Below, piece after piece: positions 1-9,612 of a stretch of DNA of 64,000 bases. Position numbers and translations under genes: made by a program. The notes under the pieces were generated by a model that saw only the letters and a list, made by a program, of their open reading frames with translations, made no database searches and had not been told where the DNA came from. Numbering within the stretch: the stretch's first letter is position 1; each line of letters begins with the position of its first letter. Source of the DNA: Aerococcus sanguinicola. GTDB lineage: Bacteria; Bacillota; Bacilli; Lactobacillales; Aerococcaceae. The stretch is taken from positions 620,001 through 684,000 of the forward strand of contig NZ_CP014160.1 of NCBI RefSeq assembly GCF_001543145.1, written 5' to 3'.

Positions 1-305
<305 letters not shown>

Positions 306-472
306 TTAATTGATTTTCCTTAATAGTATAGCATAGATAAGCCCTGACTTTAAAGTAAGTGACTGGATAAATGATCGCCCCTGTTCGACCTGGACAAACA
401 CCGAAGAAACATAAAAACCGGGCCTGAGTGAACCCGAATCCAAAGTAAACGATAATTTGAAAGGCGGATGCA

Positions 473-499
473 GAAAAAGGCTAGGGAAAATCCCTAACC
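473..499 (-). terminator. Rho-independent terminator of the NlpC/P60 gene
   Basis: On the minus strand a 9-bp stem (GGTTAGGGA with TCCCTAGCC, one G-U pair) with a short loop is followed by a T run (the A tract at 473-478 on the plus strand). It lies 18 bases past the stop of the upstream gene. The stretch 304-472 between this and metG holds no gene that I can support. Confidence 0.8.
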
Positions 500-517
500 T
501 CTAAATCATACCAATAG

Positions 518-1057
518 CTATAGGTTAATCACAAAGGAAGGACGGAAGTGGTCCACATGGCCGTAAGTCACCGTCTGACCGGGCTGAGGGGCATGGATAT
601 AAGTCCCATCCCCCAAAGCAATCGCTACATGGTAAGCCCCACCGGCTCCCTCCCAAAAATAAAGGCCACCAGGTCTTGCCGCTTCAACTGCTTCGTGCGG
701 GCCAATTAATTCCTGGGCATAAGTCGTCCGGCCAATCTGGAGACCGTTCTCCAAGTAAACCTGGTGGACCAAGCCAGAACAATCAAAGCCTGCCGGTGTC
801 GCCCCTCCCCAAACATAGGGCACGCCTAAATAGGCCTCAGCTGAAGCAATAATTTCCGCGCCGAGCTCGGAAGTCGGTAAGTCTCGGCTCAGATCATTCT
901 CCCAATTGATCGGATCCCCTAGCTGGCAACAAGGTCGAGGACAGGGTTCAAAATCCTGGCCCACTGCCTTTGCCGGAAGCTGCCCCGCATGAACGGTCTG
1001 GCTTTGGTAGAAAAAGATCGTTAACGCAACAAAAACAACACTAATTATTTTCTTCAT
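518..1057 (-). CDS. Secreted NlpC/P60 family cell-wall hydrolase
   Basis: Predicted secreted cysteine peptidase of the NlpC/P60 family, which usually cleaves peptidoglycan stem peptides. An N-terminal signal peptide (hydrophobic residues 4-20, cleavage near VHA-GQ) is followed by a short Cys-rich linker and a single catalytic domain (about 65-179). The active-site Cys is C93 in FDCSGL, with His candidates H143 (AYHVAIALG) and H155 (YIHAPQ). The ATG at 1057 is chosen over a GTG five codons upstream because GAGG sits nine bases before the ATG and would overlap the GTG. There is no cell-wall-binding repeat, so the enzyme is short for the family. The exact bond cleaved cannot be read from the sequence. 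Confidence 0.85.
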   Translation of the reverse strand: MKKIISVVFVALTIFFYQSQTVHAGQLPAKAVGQDFEPCPRPCCQLGDPINWENDLSRDLPTSELGAEIIASAEAYLGVPYVWGGATPAGFDCSGLVHQVYLENGLQIGRTTYAQELIGPHEAVEAARPGGLYFWEGAGGAYHVAIALGDGTYIHAPQPGQTVTYGHVDHFRPSFVINL

Positions 1058-1164
1058 GGATGAAATCCTCACTTCTTAAGTATTCCACCCTGAACCATAT
1101 TCAGTTTAACACAAGCATATTAAATTCCTGTAAAAGTCTTGTAAAGAATATTTTGCCTATAATT

Positions 1165-1208
1165 AAAAGTCCCCAGTCATAAGCGTGGTGTCATGACTGG
1201 GAACTTTT
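1165..1208 (-). terminator. Terminator of tyrS
   Basis: Long hairpin (AGTTCCCAGTCAT paired with ATGACTGGGGACT) followed on the minus strand by TTTTAATT, just past the tyrS stop. Confidence 0.8.
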
Positions 1209-1227
1209 CTCCTAGATATTTGAATGA

Positions 1228-2490
1228 CTAGTCGGCCAATGTAATCAAGAAATATTTCTTCTTGCCCCGGCGCACGACAATATAACGACCTTCAATGGCA
1301 TCGGCTTCAGAAATTTCATAATCCAAATCTTGAACCCGTTCACCGTTAATATAAATTGCGCCATTTTGGATATCTTCGCGGGATTGGCGGCGAGACTTCT
1401 CAACCTCCGCATCCACCAACCAAACGGCTAGGTTAGCAGCTTCCTTAGGCATGGTTTTACCTGGCATCTTGCCAAAGCCCTGCTCGATTTGTTGGGCAGT
1501 CAGCTGTTTGATATCGCCTTTGAATAAGGCGTCCGTAATGGCTAAAGCATCTTGCAAGCCTTCTTCGCCATGGACGAAGCGGGTCATTTCCTCTGCTAAG
1601 GCCTTCTGAGCTTCACGCTTTTCAGGTTCATTAGCAACTTTTTCAGCATAGTCTGCGATCTCTTCTTGAGTCAAGAAAGTGAAGTATTTGAGGTATTTAA
1701 TGACGTCGGCATCTTGTTGGTTGACCCAGAATTGGTAGAATTCATATGGCGAGGTTTTCTCAGGATCTAACCAAACAGCCCCACCAGCAGTCTTACCGAA
1801 TTTGGTGCCGTCAGCTTTCAGCATTAAAGGAATGGTTAGTCCAAAGGCTTGGGCTTCCGGTCCTTCCACCTTGCGGATGTAGTCCAAGCCTGAGGTAATA
1901 TTCCCCCATTGGTCGGCCCCACCAATTTGCAGGCGAACGTCCTCTTCTTGGTAGAGATGGAGGAAGTCCATGGATTGAAGAATTTGGTAGGCAAATTCAG
2001 TAAAGGAAATCCCAACTTCTAGGCGAGAAGCAACGATATCCTTAGCCAACATGGTATTGACATTGAAGCGCTTGCCGGCCGTCCGCAAGAAGTCAAGTAA
2101 GCTAATGTCCTTGGTCCAGTCATAGTTATTGACCATGCGGAAATCAGCATCTGGGTCCTTGAGGAAGAGCTTCTTCATCTGTTCGCTCAACTTACGCGCA
2201 TTTTCATTTACTTTGTCAAGAGATTGGAGCTGACGTTCTTCAGACTTACCTGAAGGATCCCCAATTGTCCCGGTCGCCCCACCAATCAAGATCACTGGTC
2301 GATGCCCAGCCAGTTGGAAACGTTTCAGCATAATAAAAGGAATTAAGTGGCCAATATGCAAGGAGTCCCCCGTTGGATCGACCCCACAATAGAGACTGAT
2401 CTTATGGTTTTCAACATAATCTCTTAAGCCCTCTTCATCCGTCTGCTGGTTAATAGCTCCCCGCCATTCCAATTCATCAATAATATTCAT
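1228..2490 (-). CDS. tyrS: Tyrosyl-tRNA synthetase
   Basis: Class I synthetase that activates tyrosine and loads tRNA-Tyr in the cytoplasm. The 420-residue length is normal for bacterial TyrRS. The HIGH motif is HIGH at residues 45-48, and the KMSKS-like loop is KFGKT near residue 231. A C-terminal S4-type RNA-binding domain occupies roughly the last 70 residues (SRRQSREDIQNGAIYINGERV). The start ATG follows AGGAGG. Expression is controlled by a Tyr-specific T-box leader immediately upstream, so the gene should be induced when tRNA-Tyr is uncharged. Identity is secure. Confidence 0.97.
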   Translation of the reverse strand: MNIIDELEWRGAINQQTDEEGLRDYVENHKISLYCGVDPTGDSLHIGHLIPFIMLKRFQLAGHRPVILIGGATGTIGDPSGKSEERQLQSLDKVNENARKLSEQMKKLFLKDPDADFRMVNNYDWTKDISLLDFLRTAGKRFNVNTMLAKDIVASRLEVGISFTEFAYQILQSMDFLHLYQEEDVRLQIGGADQWGNITSGLDYIRKVEGPEAQAFGLTIPLMLKADGTKFGKTAGGAVWLDPEKTSPYEFYQFWVNQQDADVIKYLKYFTFLTQEEIADYAEKVANEPEKREAQKALAEEMTRFVHGEEGLQDALAITDALFKGDIKQLTAQQIEQGFGKMPGKTMPKEAANLAVWLVDAEVEKSRRQSREDIQNGAIYINGERVQDLDYEISEADAIEGRYIVVRRGKKKYFLITLAD

Positions 2491-2559
2491 GATAAACCTC
2501 CTTAAGTTGATTCATATGCAGGCAATATTCATCGATTAGCCCCGCCTAAGACCCTAAAG

Positions 2560-2797
2560 TAACAAAAAAGCCCCTAAGCCTCACTCCTTGTGAAGCCTAG
2601 GGACGACCTTGCCGTGTTACCACCCAGTTTGCTAGAACACTAGCCACTCGACATGCGTTAAAGGGCATGAACCTAATATCTTAGACTGAGGAACCGTAAT
2701 TCACACTTGACAACGGGCTAATTTTCACCAACCACTAGCTCTCTACTATCGCGTCTGTCAAGGCTACTGCAATTCGATATTTTATCTATGTGGGCCT
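2560..2797 (-). promoter_or_regulatory. Tyr T-box riboswitch leader of tyrS
   Basis: The minus strand carries the T-box sequence TGGTAACACGG (complement around 2608-2623) followed by a terminator hairpin (CCCTAGGCTTCAC with GTGAGGCTTAGGG, then TTTTTT; about 2563-2603). Upstream are the AGAGAG and GGTTGGTG elements of stem I. The specifier loop reads GAATTACGG, giving UAC (Tyr) at 2696-2698, which matches the downstream gene. In known T-boxes, uncharged tRNA stabilises the antiterminator. Confidence 0.93.
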
Positions 2798-2826
2798 AGT
2801 ATAAGCGACCAAGTCGGAAAAGTCAA
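2798..2826 (-). promoter_or_regulatory. Promoter of the tyrS T-box transcript
   Basis: Minus-strand TTGACT, a 17-base spacer, then TATACT. It ends right at the 5' end of the T-box stem I region. Confidence 0.75.
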
Positions 2827-2913
2827 ACCAAATAAAAATATTTTAGCTCCTGCTTTAAAAGCCTTTGTCAAAAGCCGGACCCTGTAGTAAGCTTGAAGAA
2901 AAAGGAGGATTCC

Positions 2914-4080
2914 ATGGACCTATCATATCTTGCACAAAATTACCCCGCATCAACGATTCGGAAGCTAGCTCGCTATGCTCAACAATTCCCAGATGTTGAC
3001 TATTTCACCATGGGCGAGCCAGACTTCCCTCCCCCCCACTTGGTTAAAGAAACCGCTAAGAAACAAATTGACGCCAACCGGACCTACTACGGCCCCAATA
3101 TCGGCGAGCCCGGCCTCCAGGAAGCTATCGCTAGCTATTATAACCATCACTACCACAGCCACTACCAGGCCGAGCAAGTTGTGGTCTCCTTTGGTGCAAC
3201 AGAGGCCTGCCTACTGACCATCATGGCGACTCTCAATCCCGGAGATGAAGTCATTATCTTCACTCCCCACTACCCCAATTACCTGGGCCAAGTGGAAGCT
3301 ATGCGGGCTAAGACGGTCCTCGTTCCCTTAGAAGCCCGTTACCACTTCCAGCCTCAAATCGAAGCCTTGGAAGCGGCGATCACCGAGCGGACAAAACTTA
3401 TTATTGTAAACACCCCGAATAATCCCTTGGGCACAGTCATCGATGCAGACAAGGTTCAAGCCATCAGTCAAGTCGCCCTCGACCACGACCTCTTCATCCT
3501 AGCTGATGAAGTTTACCACACCCTTACCTATCCTCAAGCCGCCCATAGCAGTTTCGCCAACCCTGACTTGCCCAACGCAGACCAAACCATCGTCGTCGAT
3601 AGTTTCTCCAAGTCTTTCTCCATGACGGGCTACCGCTGCGGTTTTGCCCTCTGCCCCGATCCCGCAATGGCCCAGGTAATGGCTGAATTCAAGGAAGGCA
3701 TCGGCTTTGCTGTTCCTCAATTTATCCAAGACGCTTGTCAGGCCGCCCTCGAGGAAGGCCAAGCCGTCACTGAAGACATGCGCCAGGCCTATGATCAGAG
3801 ACGCCAGTATCTGATCCCCCAGCTCAACCAAATCAAGGGCATCCATTGCGCCGACACCCAGGGCGCCTTCTATGCCTTTGCTGACGTCTCTGAATTTCCT
3901 TTCACATCCTGGGAATTCGTCACCCAGCTCATTGCCGAAGAGGGCTTGGCCGTCATTCCTGGTTCAAGTTTTGGATCAGCCGGAGAGGGTTTTATCCGCA
4001 TCTCCTTCGCTGCCAGCCAGACTAAATTAGAAAAACTTCTAACCGGTCTTCGATCCTTTTCCAAACGGCATATGAGTTAG
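2914..4080 (+). CDS. Pyridoxal-phosphate aminotransferase (class I/II)
   Basis: Fold-type I PLP enzyme of the aspartate/aromatic aminotransferase group (PatA/AspC-like), 388 residues. Family marks seen in order: the substrate loop MGEPDFPPP, the PLP-anchoring NTPNNPLG, DEVYHTLTY, and the Schiff-base lysine in SFSKSFSMTGYRCG. The C-terminal Arg for the substrate carboxylate is probably in GFIRISFA. The ATG at 2914 is chosen because AAGGAGG lies just before it; a TTG seven codons upstream has no such site. The actual amino-acid substrate cannot be told from the sequence. It sits alone between the tyrS leader and glnA, with its own terminator. Confidence 0.88.
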   Translation: MDLSYLAQNYPASTIRKLARYAQQFPDVDYFTMGEPDFPPPHLVKETAKKQIDANRTYYGPNIGEPGLQEAIASYYNHHYHSHYQAEQVVVSFGATEACLLTIMATLNPGDEVIIFTPHYPNYLGQVEAMRAKTVLVPLEARYHFQPQIEALEAAITERTKLIIVNTPNNPLGTVIDADKVQAISQVALDHDLFILADEVYHTLTYPQAAHSSFANPDLPNADQTIVVDSFSKSFSMTGYRCGFALCPDPAMAQVMAEFKEGIGFAVPQFIQDACQAALEEGQAVTEDMRQAYDQRRQYLIPQLNQIKGIHCADTQGAFYAFADVSEFPFTSWEFVTQLIAEEGLAVIPGSSFGSAGEGFIRISFAASQTKLEKLLTGLRSFSKRHMS

Positions 4081-4106
4081 ATTTATTGACATAGGTTTCA
4101 AATATT

Positions 4107-4139
4107 ATCGTCATTTTGGATTAAAATGACGATTTTTCT
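4107..4139 (+). terminator. Terminator after the aminotransferase gene
   Basis: Perfect 11-bp stem ATCGTCATTTT with AAAATGACGAT, loop GGATT, then TTTTCTTT. Confidence 0.85.
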
Positions 4140-4184
4140 TTGCTTATTTTTGCTCTTTTTGAATGGAAGCTTAATCAAAAGGCA

Positions 4185-4214
4185 ATGTAAGCGCTATTAT
4201 GTAAGTTATATAAT
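4185..4214 (+). promoter_or_regulatory. Candidate catabolite-control (cre) site overlapping a promoter of the first glnA
   Basis: ATGTAAGCGCTATTA (4185-4199) matches the CcpA cre consensus WTGNAANCGNWNNCA at all but one position. It overlaps a weak -35 (TGTAAG, 4186-4191) placed 17 bases before TATAAT (4209-4214). A second possible promoter, TTGTTT-17-CATAAT (4239-4267), lies nearer the gene. CcpA control is an inference from the match; no GlnR box was found here. Confidence 0.45.
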
Positions 4215-4308
4215 ATGACACCTTGCGTGAAGATTTTTTTGTTTTTATCTTTGCCTTAAGTCATAATGAAAACATCAAATGACTCGGAATTAGAAAGAGG
4301 AACCACAC

Positions 4309-5649
4309 ATGGCTAATCAAATAACCGCTGAATTCATTCGCCAAGAGGTTGTCGATAAAGATGTCCACTTCTTACGCCTAGCCTTCTCTGATGTCAACGG
4401 CATCCTAAAAAACGTTGAGGTCCCTATCAGTCAGCTCGATAAGGTGCTCGACAATAAAATGATGTTCGATGGCTCTTCTATTGAAGGTTTTGTCCGCATT
4501 GAAGAGTCCGATATGTACCTGGTCCCTGATCTCGATACCTGGATGATTTTTCCTTGGACTGCGGACGAAGGCAAGCGCATTGCCATCTTAATTTGTGATA
4601 TTTTCTTACCTAATGGCGACCCCTTCCCTGGAGATCCCCGCGGTAACTTGAAACGCATGGTAGCCAAGATGAATGCTAAAGGCTTTACCGCCTTCAACCT
4701 TGGACCCGAAGCTGAATTCTTCCTTTTCAAGCGCGACGAGAACGGCCAGCCAACAACTCAAGTTAACGACCATGGGGGCTACTTCGACTTAGCCCCCGTC
4801 GACCTGGGAGAAAACTGCCGACGCGACATCGTCTTAACCCTTGAAAAGTTAGGCTTTGAAGTGGAAGCCTCCCACCATGAATGTGCGATCGGCCAACATG
4901 AGATCGACTTCAAATATGATGACGTGGTAACCGCCTGTGACCGCATCCAAATGTTCAAACTGATCGTTAAGAGTATCGCCCGCAAGCACAATCTCCACGC
5001 CACCTTCATGCCTAAACCCGTTGCCAATATCGCAGGCTCTGGCATGCACTGCAACATGTCCCTCTTCACCGCAGAAGGCAATGCCTTCTATGAAGCTGAT
5101 AGTCCGACTGGTCTTTCAACGACTGCCTATCAATTCATGGCCGGCATTCTCAAACACGCCAAGGCCCTTACCGCCATCGGTAATCCCCTGGTTAACTCTT
5201 ACAAGCGTCTCGTACCCGGCTATGAAGCGCCTGTCTATATCGCTTGGTCAGCCCAAAACCGCTCACCTCTCATTCGGATCCCCTCTGCCCGTGGGAACTC
5301 GACCCGGATTGAGCTGCGGTCAGTAGACCCCTCTGCTAATCCTTATCTTATTATGGCGGCCTTGATTGGCGCTGGCCTGGAAGGCATTGAAAAAGAACTC
5401 CAACCAGCTAAGGCGACCGACCGCAACATCTACAGCATGACAGAAAATGAACTGCGCCAAGCGGGTATTGAACAATTACCAAATTCACTCGACCATGCTC
5501 TAGATGAATTTGAACAAGATAGTAAAATCCAAGAAGCGCTTGGTCACCATATTACAGAAAACTTCATCTCTAGCAAGCGTTTGGAATGTAATGAGTACGC
5601 CTTACAGATCTCCCAGTGGGAACTCGACCATTATTTTAGAAGCTATTAA
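4309..5649 (+). CDS. glnA: Glutamine synthetase, first paralog
   Basis: Type I glutamine synthetase, which makes glutamine from glutamate, ammonia and ATP. It has 446 residues, as in Firmicutes GlnA. Visible marks: [10 protein letters not shown] near the N terminus, the metal-binding EAEFFLF and GQHEIDF segments, the ATP-site [11 protein letters not shown], the glutamate flap region [15 protein letters not shown], and the [15 protein letters not shown] block. It is very similar along its whole length to the second paralog at 6625-7962. One difference is Cys in place of Gly in the active-site stretch [10 protein letters not shown]. Its upstream region has a cre-like element rather than GlnR boxes, so the two copies probably respond to different signals. 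It has a strong terminator downstream. Confidence 0.96.
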   Translation: MANQITAEFIRQEVVDKDVHFLRLAFSDVNGILKNVEVPISQLDKVLDNKMMFDGSSIEGFVRIEESDMYLVPDLDTWMIFPWTADEGKRIAILICDIFLPNGDPFPGDPRGNLKRMVAKMNAKGFTAFNLGPEAEFFLFKRDENGQPTTQVNDHGGYFDLAPVDLGENCRRDIVLTLEKLGFEVEASHHECAIGQHEIDFKYDDVVTACDRIQMFKLIVKSIARKHNLHATFMPKPVANIAGSGMHCNMSLFTAEGNAFYEADSPTGLSTTAYQFMAGILKHAKALTAIGNPLVNSYKRLVPGYEAPVYIAWSAQNRSPLIRIPSARGNSTRIELRSVDPSANPYLIMAALIGAGLEGIEKELQPAKATDRNIYSMTENELRQAGIEQLPNSLDHALDEFEQDSKIQEALGHHITENFISSKRLECNEYALQISQWELDHYFRSY

Positions 5650-5664
5650 CAAGTAGCATTAAGA

Positions 5665-5706
5665 AAGCTCCGAATGAGTCTGATGACTCATTCGGAGCTT
5701 TTCTTT
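5665..5706 (+). terminator. Bidirectional-looking terminator between glnA and the cyclodeaminase-like gene
   Basis: Perfect 16-bp stem AAGCTCCGAATGAGTC with GACTCATTCGGAGCTT, loop TGAT, then TTCTTTT. Confidence 0.88.
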
Positions 5707-5741
5707 TGATTTGCTAACAGGTTAGGCGACTCATCTCAATT

Positions 5742-6353
5742 CTAGCTACGACGGTTATCGACAGCAGCTAATACAGCAGTTTTAACCTCTTCCGACCCTC
5801 GGAGCGCTTGATCTGCCCGGTCCTGGTAGGCCTGGGCTTTTTCTTCATCCTTAATCAGCTTGACATTCTCAAGAACATTGTATTTGGCACACTGCAAGGC
5901 TGTATAGAGGTGCTGGACCCCAACCTCGACGTCAGCTAGGACTGATTTCCGACCAATTTCCGCAATTTCCTCAAGCAAGCGCATGGCTTTGAGGCTAGTT
6001 TCCATCACTTGCAAAGGAACTTCAGTTGCTCCCAGCAGCGCCTCTTGGATGGCAGCTGTCCGCCTTGCTTTCTCCTCTTCTGTCTCCCGGGGCAAGGCAT
6101 ATTGGGCAAACATCTTACCAGAAACTTCAGCGTCTTTTTGGCTCAAGTCCTTCAACTGGTCAATGTAGGCATGGCCTTGACTTAAGATTTGATCTATCCG
6201 GTCAAGATCCGCATCTTTTACCTTTTCTTTTGTAATTTCGAGGACCATACACCCCAAAGCGGTTCCTAAAGCCCCCGTCAAGGGAATGACAGAGCCTCCT
6301 CCAGGCGCAGACTTGGATGAAGCCACATCAGCAATATAAGTATTTAAATCCAT
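5742..6353 (-). CDS. Formiminotransferase-cyclodeaminase family protein (FtcD C-terminal/FchA type)
   Basis: 203-residue helical protein of the cyclodeaminase family, whose members close 5-formimino-THF to 5,10-methenyl-THF with release of ammonia. The N-terminal DVASSKSAPGGGSVIPLTGALG block is the family hallmark, and the size fits the stand-alone FchA type. The ATG at 6353 is preceded by AAGGGG; an earlier start in the same frame lacks a ribosome site. The gene lies inverted between the two glnA paralogs and shares their 245-base upstream region with the second, including two GlnR boxes, so nitrogen regulation of this gene is possible. A one-carbon role would fit the glycine cleavage genes at 12.9-17.4 kb. 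The substrate is not proven. Confidence 0.82.
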   Translation of the reverse strand: MDLNTYIADVASSKSAPGGGSVIPLTGALGTALGCMVLEITKEKVKDADLDRIDQILSQGHAYIDQLKDLSQKDAEVSGKMFAQYALPRETEEEKARRTAAIQEALLGATEVPLQVMETSLKAMRLLEEIAEIGRKSVLADVEVGVQHLYTALQCAKYNVLENVKLIKDEEKAQAYQDRADQALRGSEEVKTAVLAAVDNRRS

Positions 6354-6428
6354 AAAAACGAACCCCTTTCTTATAATCAACTTACACTCATTTTACCATA
6401 AAAGCGCTTTCTTACAACTCTAATTATT

Positions 6429-6445
6429 TGTTACTTTATATTACA
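6429..6445 (+). promoter_or_regulatory. GlnR/TnrA-type operator, distal box
   Basis: TGTTACTTTATATTACA fits TGTNA-N7-TNACA exactly. It lies in the divergent region between the cyclodeaminase-like gene and the second glnA. GlnR itself is not in this window. Confidence 0.75.
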
Positions 6446-6509
6446 TTTAATGCATTTAAGTTTGCCAAAAAAGATTTATAAATTAAAAGTTATTTTAGTA
6501 CTCCTCGCA

Positions 6510-6526
6510 TGTAATATTTCCTAACA
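6510..6526 (+). promoter_or_regulatory. GlnR/TnrA-type operator, proximal box
   Basis: TGTAATATTTCCTAACA fits TGTNA-N7-TNACA exactly. Its centre is 81 bases from the distal box, on the upstream side of the -35 of the second glnA promoter. Confidence 0.78.
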
Positions 6527-6544
6527 AAATATGTAAATTATCCA

Positions 6545-6573
6545 TTGCATTCTTTTCTCTTATCTTTCATAAT
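6545..6573 (+). promoter_or_regulatory. Promoter of the second glnA
   Basis: TTGCAT, 17-base spacer, CATAAT. It is followed by a short leader and the ribosome site before 6625. Confidence 0.65.
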
Positions 6574-6624
6574 GAGTTTATTGTTAGTGGTAAAAAGGAA
6601 CAAACAAGAGATAGGAGTATTTTT

Positions 6625-7962
6625 ATGGCAAAGATTACAGCTGACCAAATTCGTGAAGAAGCCGAAGCAAAAGATGTGCACTTCCTCCGCCTCGCCTTCT
6701 CCGATGTCAACGGCGTCTTAAAAAACGTTGAAGTCCCAATCAGCCAGTTAGAGAAGGTCTTGAGTAACAAGATGATGTTCGATGGGTCTTCCATTGAGGG
6801 TTTTGTCCGTATCGAGGAGTCCGACATGTACCTGATTCCTGACCTGGATACCTGGATGATCTTTCCTTGGACCACCGAATCGGGTAAGCACATCGGCATC
6901 TTAATCTGTGACATCTTCCTCCCCGATGGCAGCCCCTTCCCCGGTGATCCACGCGGCAACTTAAAACGCATGGTAGCTAAGATGAACGCTAAGGGCTTTA
7001 CCGACTTCAACCTGGGCCCAGAAGCTGAGTTTTTCCTCTTTAAGCGCGACGAAAACGGCCTACCGATTACCCAGGTCAACGACCATGGCGGCTACTTCGA
7101 CCTAGCTCCCGTCGACCTTGGCGAGAATTGCCGGCGCGATATTGTTCTAACCCTTGAAGAAATGGGCTTTGAAGTAGAAGCCTCCCACCATGAAGGAGCG
7201 ATCGGTCAACATGAAATCGACTTTATGTACGACAGCGTGGTAACAGCCTGTGACCGGATCCAAATGTTCAAACTAATCGTTAAGAGTATCGCTCGCAAAC
7301 ACAATATGCATGCAACTTTTATGCCTAAACCAGTTGCTAACATCGCGGGGTCAGGTATGCACTGCAACATGTCTCTTTTTAACGACCAGGGCAATGCCTT
7401 CTATGATGCCAACGATGAACTTGGTCTTTCAGAGACGGCCTACCAATTTATGGCCGGTATCCTCGACCACGCCAAAGCCATTACGGCGGTAGGCAACCCT
7501 ATCGTTAACTCCTATAAACGCTTGGTTCCTGGCTATGAAGCGCCTGTCTACATCGCTTGGTCCCAGCAAAATCGCTCCCCCCTAGTCCGCATCCCATCCG
7601 CTCGTGGAAATTCTACCCGGATTGAATTACGGTCAGTTGACCCCTCAGCCAACCCTTACTTAATCATGGCCAGCTTAATTGGGGCAGGACTGGACGGAAT
7701 TGACCGCGAACTCCAACCTGACGCTCCAACCGACCGCAACATCTACAGCATGACCGAGAGCGAACTAGCTGAAGCAGGTATCGAGCAACTACCGATGACC
7801 CTCGACTATGCCCTTGATGAACTGGAAATCGATGACGTGGTTAAGGCTTCACTTGGCCAGCACATTACCGATAATTTTATTTCTAGCAAACGCTTGGAAT
7901 GTAACGAATATGCCATGCAAGTTTCGCAGTGGGAATTGGACCACTACTTCCAAGCCTATTAG
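6625..7962 (+). CDS. glnA: Glutamine synthetase, second paralog (GlnR-controlled)
   Basis: Second type I glutamine synthetase, 445 residues and collinear with the first copy, with the same catalytic blocks ([43 protein letters not shown]). Here the active-site stretch reads [10 protein letters not shown]. Two perfect GlnR boxes and a TTGCAT-17-CATAAT promoter precede it, so this copy looks like the nitrogen-regulated one. There is no glnR gene next to it, unlike the glnRA operons of many Firmicutes. The pair probably arose by local duplication; the inverted cyclodeaminase-like gene between them argues against a simple recent tandem event. Confidence 0.96.
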   Translation: MAKITADQIREEAEAKDVHFLRLAFSDVNGVLKNVEVPISQLEKVLSNKMMFDGSSIEGFVRIEESDMYLIPDLDTWMIFPWTTESGKHIGILICDIFLPDGSPFPGDPRGNLKRMVAKMNAKGFTDFNLGPEAEFFLFKRDENGLPITQVNDHGGYFDLAPVDLGENCRRDIVLTLEEMGFEVEASHHEGAIGQHEIDFMYDSVVTACDRIQMFKLIVKSIARKHNMHATFMPKPVANIAGSGMHCNMSLFNDQGNAFYDANDELGLSETAYQFMAGILDHAKAITAVGNPIVNSYKRLVPGYEAPVYIAWSQQNRSPLVRIPSARGNSTRIELRSVDPSANPYLIMASLIGAGLDGIDRELQPDAPTDRNIYSMTESELAEAGIEQLPMTLDYALDELEIDDVVKASLGQHITDNFISSKRLECNEYAMQVSQWELDHYFQAY

Positions 7963-7986
7963 AGCTCAGAAATTTTAAAACTCGTA

Positions 7987-8034
7987 AAAAGCCATCAACA
8001 AAAGGGACTGTTCCCCAGTGTTGATGGCTTTTCA
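7987..8034 (+). terminator. Terminator between the second glnA and the DUF975 gene
   Basis: 14-bp stem AAAAGCCATCAACA with TGTTGATGGCTTTT. The A and T flanks would allow it to serve the convergent gene at 8052 as well. Confidence 0.85.
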
Positions 8035-8051
8035 TTGTACTCTTTTAGTTT

Positions 8052-8768
8052 TTAAAAATCGTCCCAGTCCTCTTCGTGCACCCTGTTAGCTCTCGAGCGA
8101 AAGCTAGGGCCTGAATCTGGATCAGCTGCCTTAGCAAATTGCGCACGATCTGCTTGCCCCGTCCGCCCCTTAACTTCAACTAAAGTCAAATAGAATTGGC
8201 TCTGGGCCAAGCTGCGATAAGGCAGCACATAAACCGTCAGCAAACCCGCACAGAGAAGGTTAGCCACATCCCAGCCTAAAAAGCGCAAATTCAGGCATAG
8301 ATAAGCCCACTTATGCCCTTGCATCAGCCGCTCACTTTCGCGAATGGCATCATTATAAGCGAGATCAGCCTGGTCCGTCAAAACAAAGGTCACCATACTG
8401 TAAGAAAGGGCCTTGTAAATCCCAGGCAAGACCAGTAAGCAAGACCAGAAAAAGATATACATATACTGTAAGAGTTTGGTCATCCCGTACCGCCAAAAAT
8501 TCTGAATCAAGGGATTCAATAGGGTCTGCCCTAGCTTAATCTCCTCATCTCGCCAATCATTTAAAAAAATCTGCCGGTAGACGATGGAAGATGCTTGAAC
8601 CAGCAAGTATAAGAAAAATGAAAAAATTAAGCCAAAGGGCCAAAAAATAGCAGGGGCTGAACTTAAAAAAGTTGTCAAGAGCATATAGGCGATGGTAATC
8701 ATGACATAACGCGGCCAGTCCGCCTGCATAATCGCTTTAGCCTGGTCTTTAATATCAGCTGTTTCCAC
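8052..8768 (-). CDS. DUF975 family integral membrane protein
   Basis: 238-residue membrane protein that looks like a member of the DUF975 family. The cytoplasmic N terminus (DIKDQAKAIMQADWPRY) has the family pattern. It is followed by four or five hydrophobic segments near residues 20-38, 43-62, 98-122, 155-180 and possibly 180-195, and a polar tail rich in charged residues (ending EEDWDDF). The characteristic cytosolic loop with AYNDAIRESERLMQGHKW lies between membrane segments. The function of the family is unknown. The gene precedes the metallopeptidase on the same strand but with about 85 bases between them. Confidence 0.75.
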   Translation of the reverse strand: METADIKDQAKAIMQADWPRYVMITIAYMLLTTFLSSAPAIFWPFGLIFSFFLYLLVQASSIVYRQIFLNDWRDEEIKLGQTLLNPLIQNFWRYGMTKLLQYMYIFFWSCLLVLPGIYKALSYSMVTFVLTDQADLAYNDAIRESERLMQGHKWAYLCLNLRFLGWDVANLLCAGLLTVYVLPYRSLAQSQFYLTLVEVKGRTGQADRAQFAKAADPDSGPSFRSRANRVHEEDWDDF

Positions 8769-8853
8769 TCTAGAACCTCCTTTTTAACTTACTATAGCAA
8801 ATTCACCCCCTGATGGCTTCCGCCTTAAGGCTTATTTCTAAGACTAAACATTC

Positions 8854-9549
8854 CTAATCATCGCGGCTGCCCCCGAATAAGAGAACCACCCGTAAGAGGG
8901 AGAGGGCACTGGCCAGGGTCGCAGCTACATAGGTATAAGCTGCGGCACGAAGGGTCTTCTTCACATAAGGCAACTCAGCTGACGACAGAATCTGCCCCTC
9001 CTCTAAGATAGTCAAAGCCCGGTTAGAGGCATTGAACTCAACAGGTAGGGTCACCAGGTGGAAGACCAAGGTCAAAGCAAAGAGCGCTATCCCTAATTTA
9101 ATCAAAAAGCCATTCATCCCAAATAGGACACCTAACATCAGAATGGGAAAGGAAGCGCTCGAACCAAAATTAACCACTGGGACTAAGCGCTCCCTAAAAC
9201 GCATGAAGCCATAATCCTTGGCGTCCTGGACAGCATGGCCACATTCATGGGCGGCAACCCCGATAGCCGTCACCGAGCTTTGATTATAGACCGGTTCTGA
9301 CAAGCGAAGCACCTTGCCTCTCGGATCATAGTGGTCTGTCAGTTCTCCAGCCACCCCTTCGACTTGGACATCCTGGATCCCTGACTCTTGGAGAATATAC
9401 TCTGCAACTTCACGTCCTGTAAAGCCCCGTTCATTCTGATACTTGCTGTACTTACGAAAAGTCCGATTCACATTAGCGCTGGCTAAAGCTGCAATCCCCA
9501 TCCCAATCAGGACAAGAATAATCGTTCGGTCAAAAAATGGAAAAAACAT
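8854..9549 (-). CDS. Membrane zinc metallopeptidase (YugP family)
   Basis: 231-residue membrane protein with the zincin motif HECGHAVQD (H101, E102, H105). Hydrophobic segments lie near residues 8-24, 125-143, 150-170 and 200-218, as in YugP-type neutral zinc metallopeptidases of Firmicutes. The motif TGREVAEYIL near residue 45 is also typical of the family. The ATG at 9549 is used because AAGGAG lies nine bases upstream; a TTG two codons earlier is too close to that site. Substrates of the family are unknown. Confidence 0.83.
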   Translation of the reverse strand: MFFPFFDRTIILVLIGMGIAALASANVNRTFRKYSKYQNERGFTGREVAEYILQESGIQDVQVEGVAGELTDHYDPRGKVLRLSEPVYNQSSVTAIGVAAHECGHAVQDAKDYGFMRFRERLVPVVNFGSSASFPILMLGVLFGMNGFLIKLGIALFALTLVFHLVTLPVEFNASNRALTILEEGQILSSAELPYVKKTLRAAAYTYVAATLASALSLLRVVLLFGGSRDD

Positions 9550-9612
9550 CCGCAATCACTCCTTCATCAATCTCTCTACTAGTATAACGAATTTTGAGCC
9601 ATATAACGACTC

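Noticed and set aside
4200..4219. GlnR box before the first glnA
   Set aside because: TGTAA and TGACA half-sites are present but 11 bases apart, not 7, and they overlap the -10 box.
6567..7079. 170-codon minus-strand frame at the front of the second glnA
   Set aside because: Antisense of a strongly conserved enzyme; an equivalent frame occurs behind the first glnA for the same reason.
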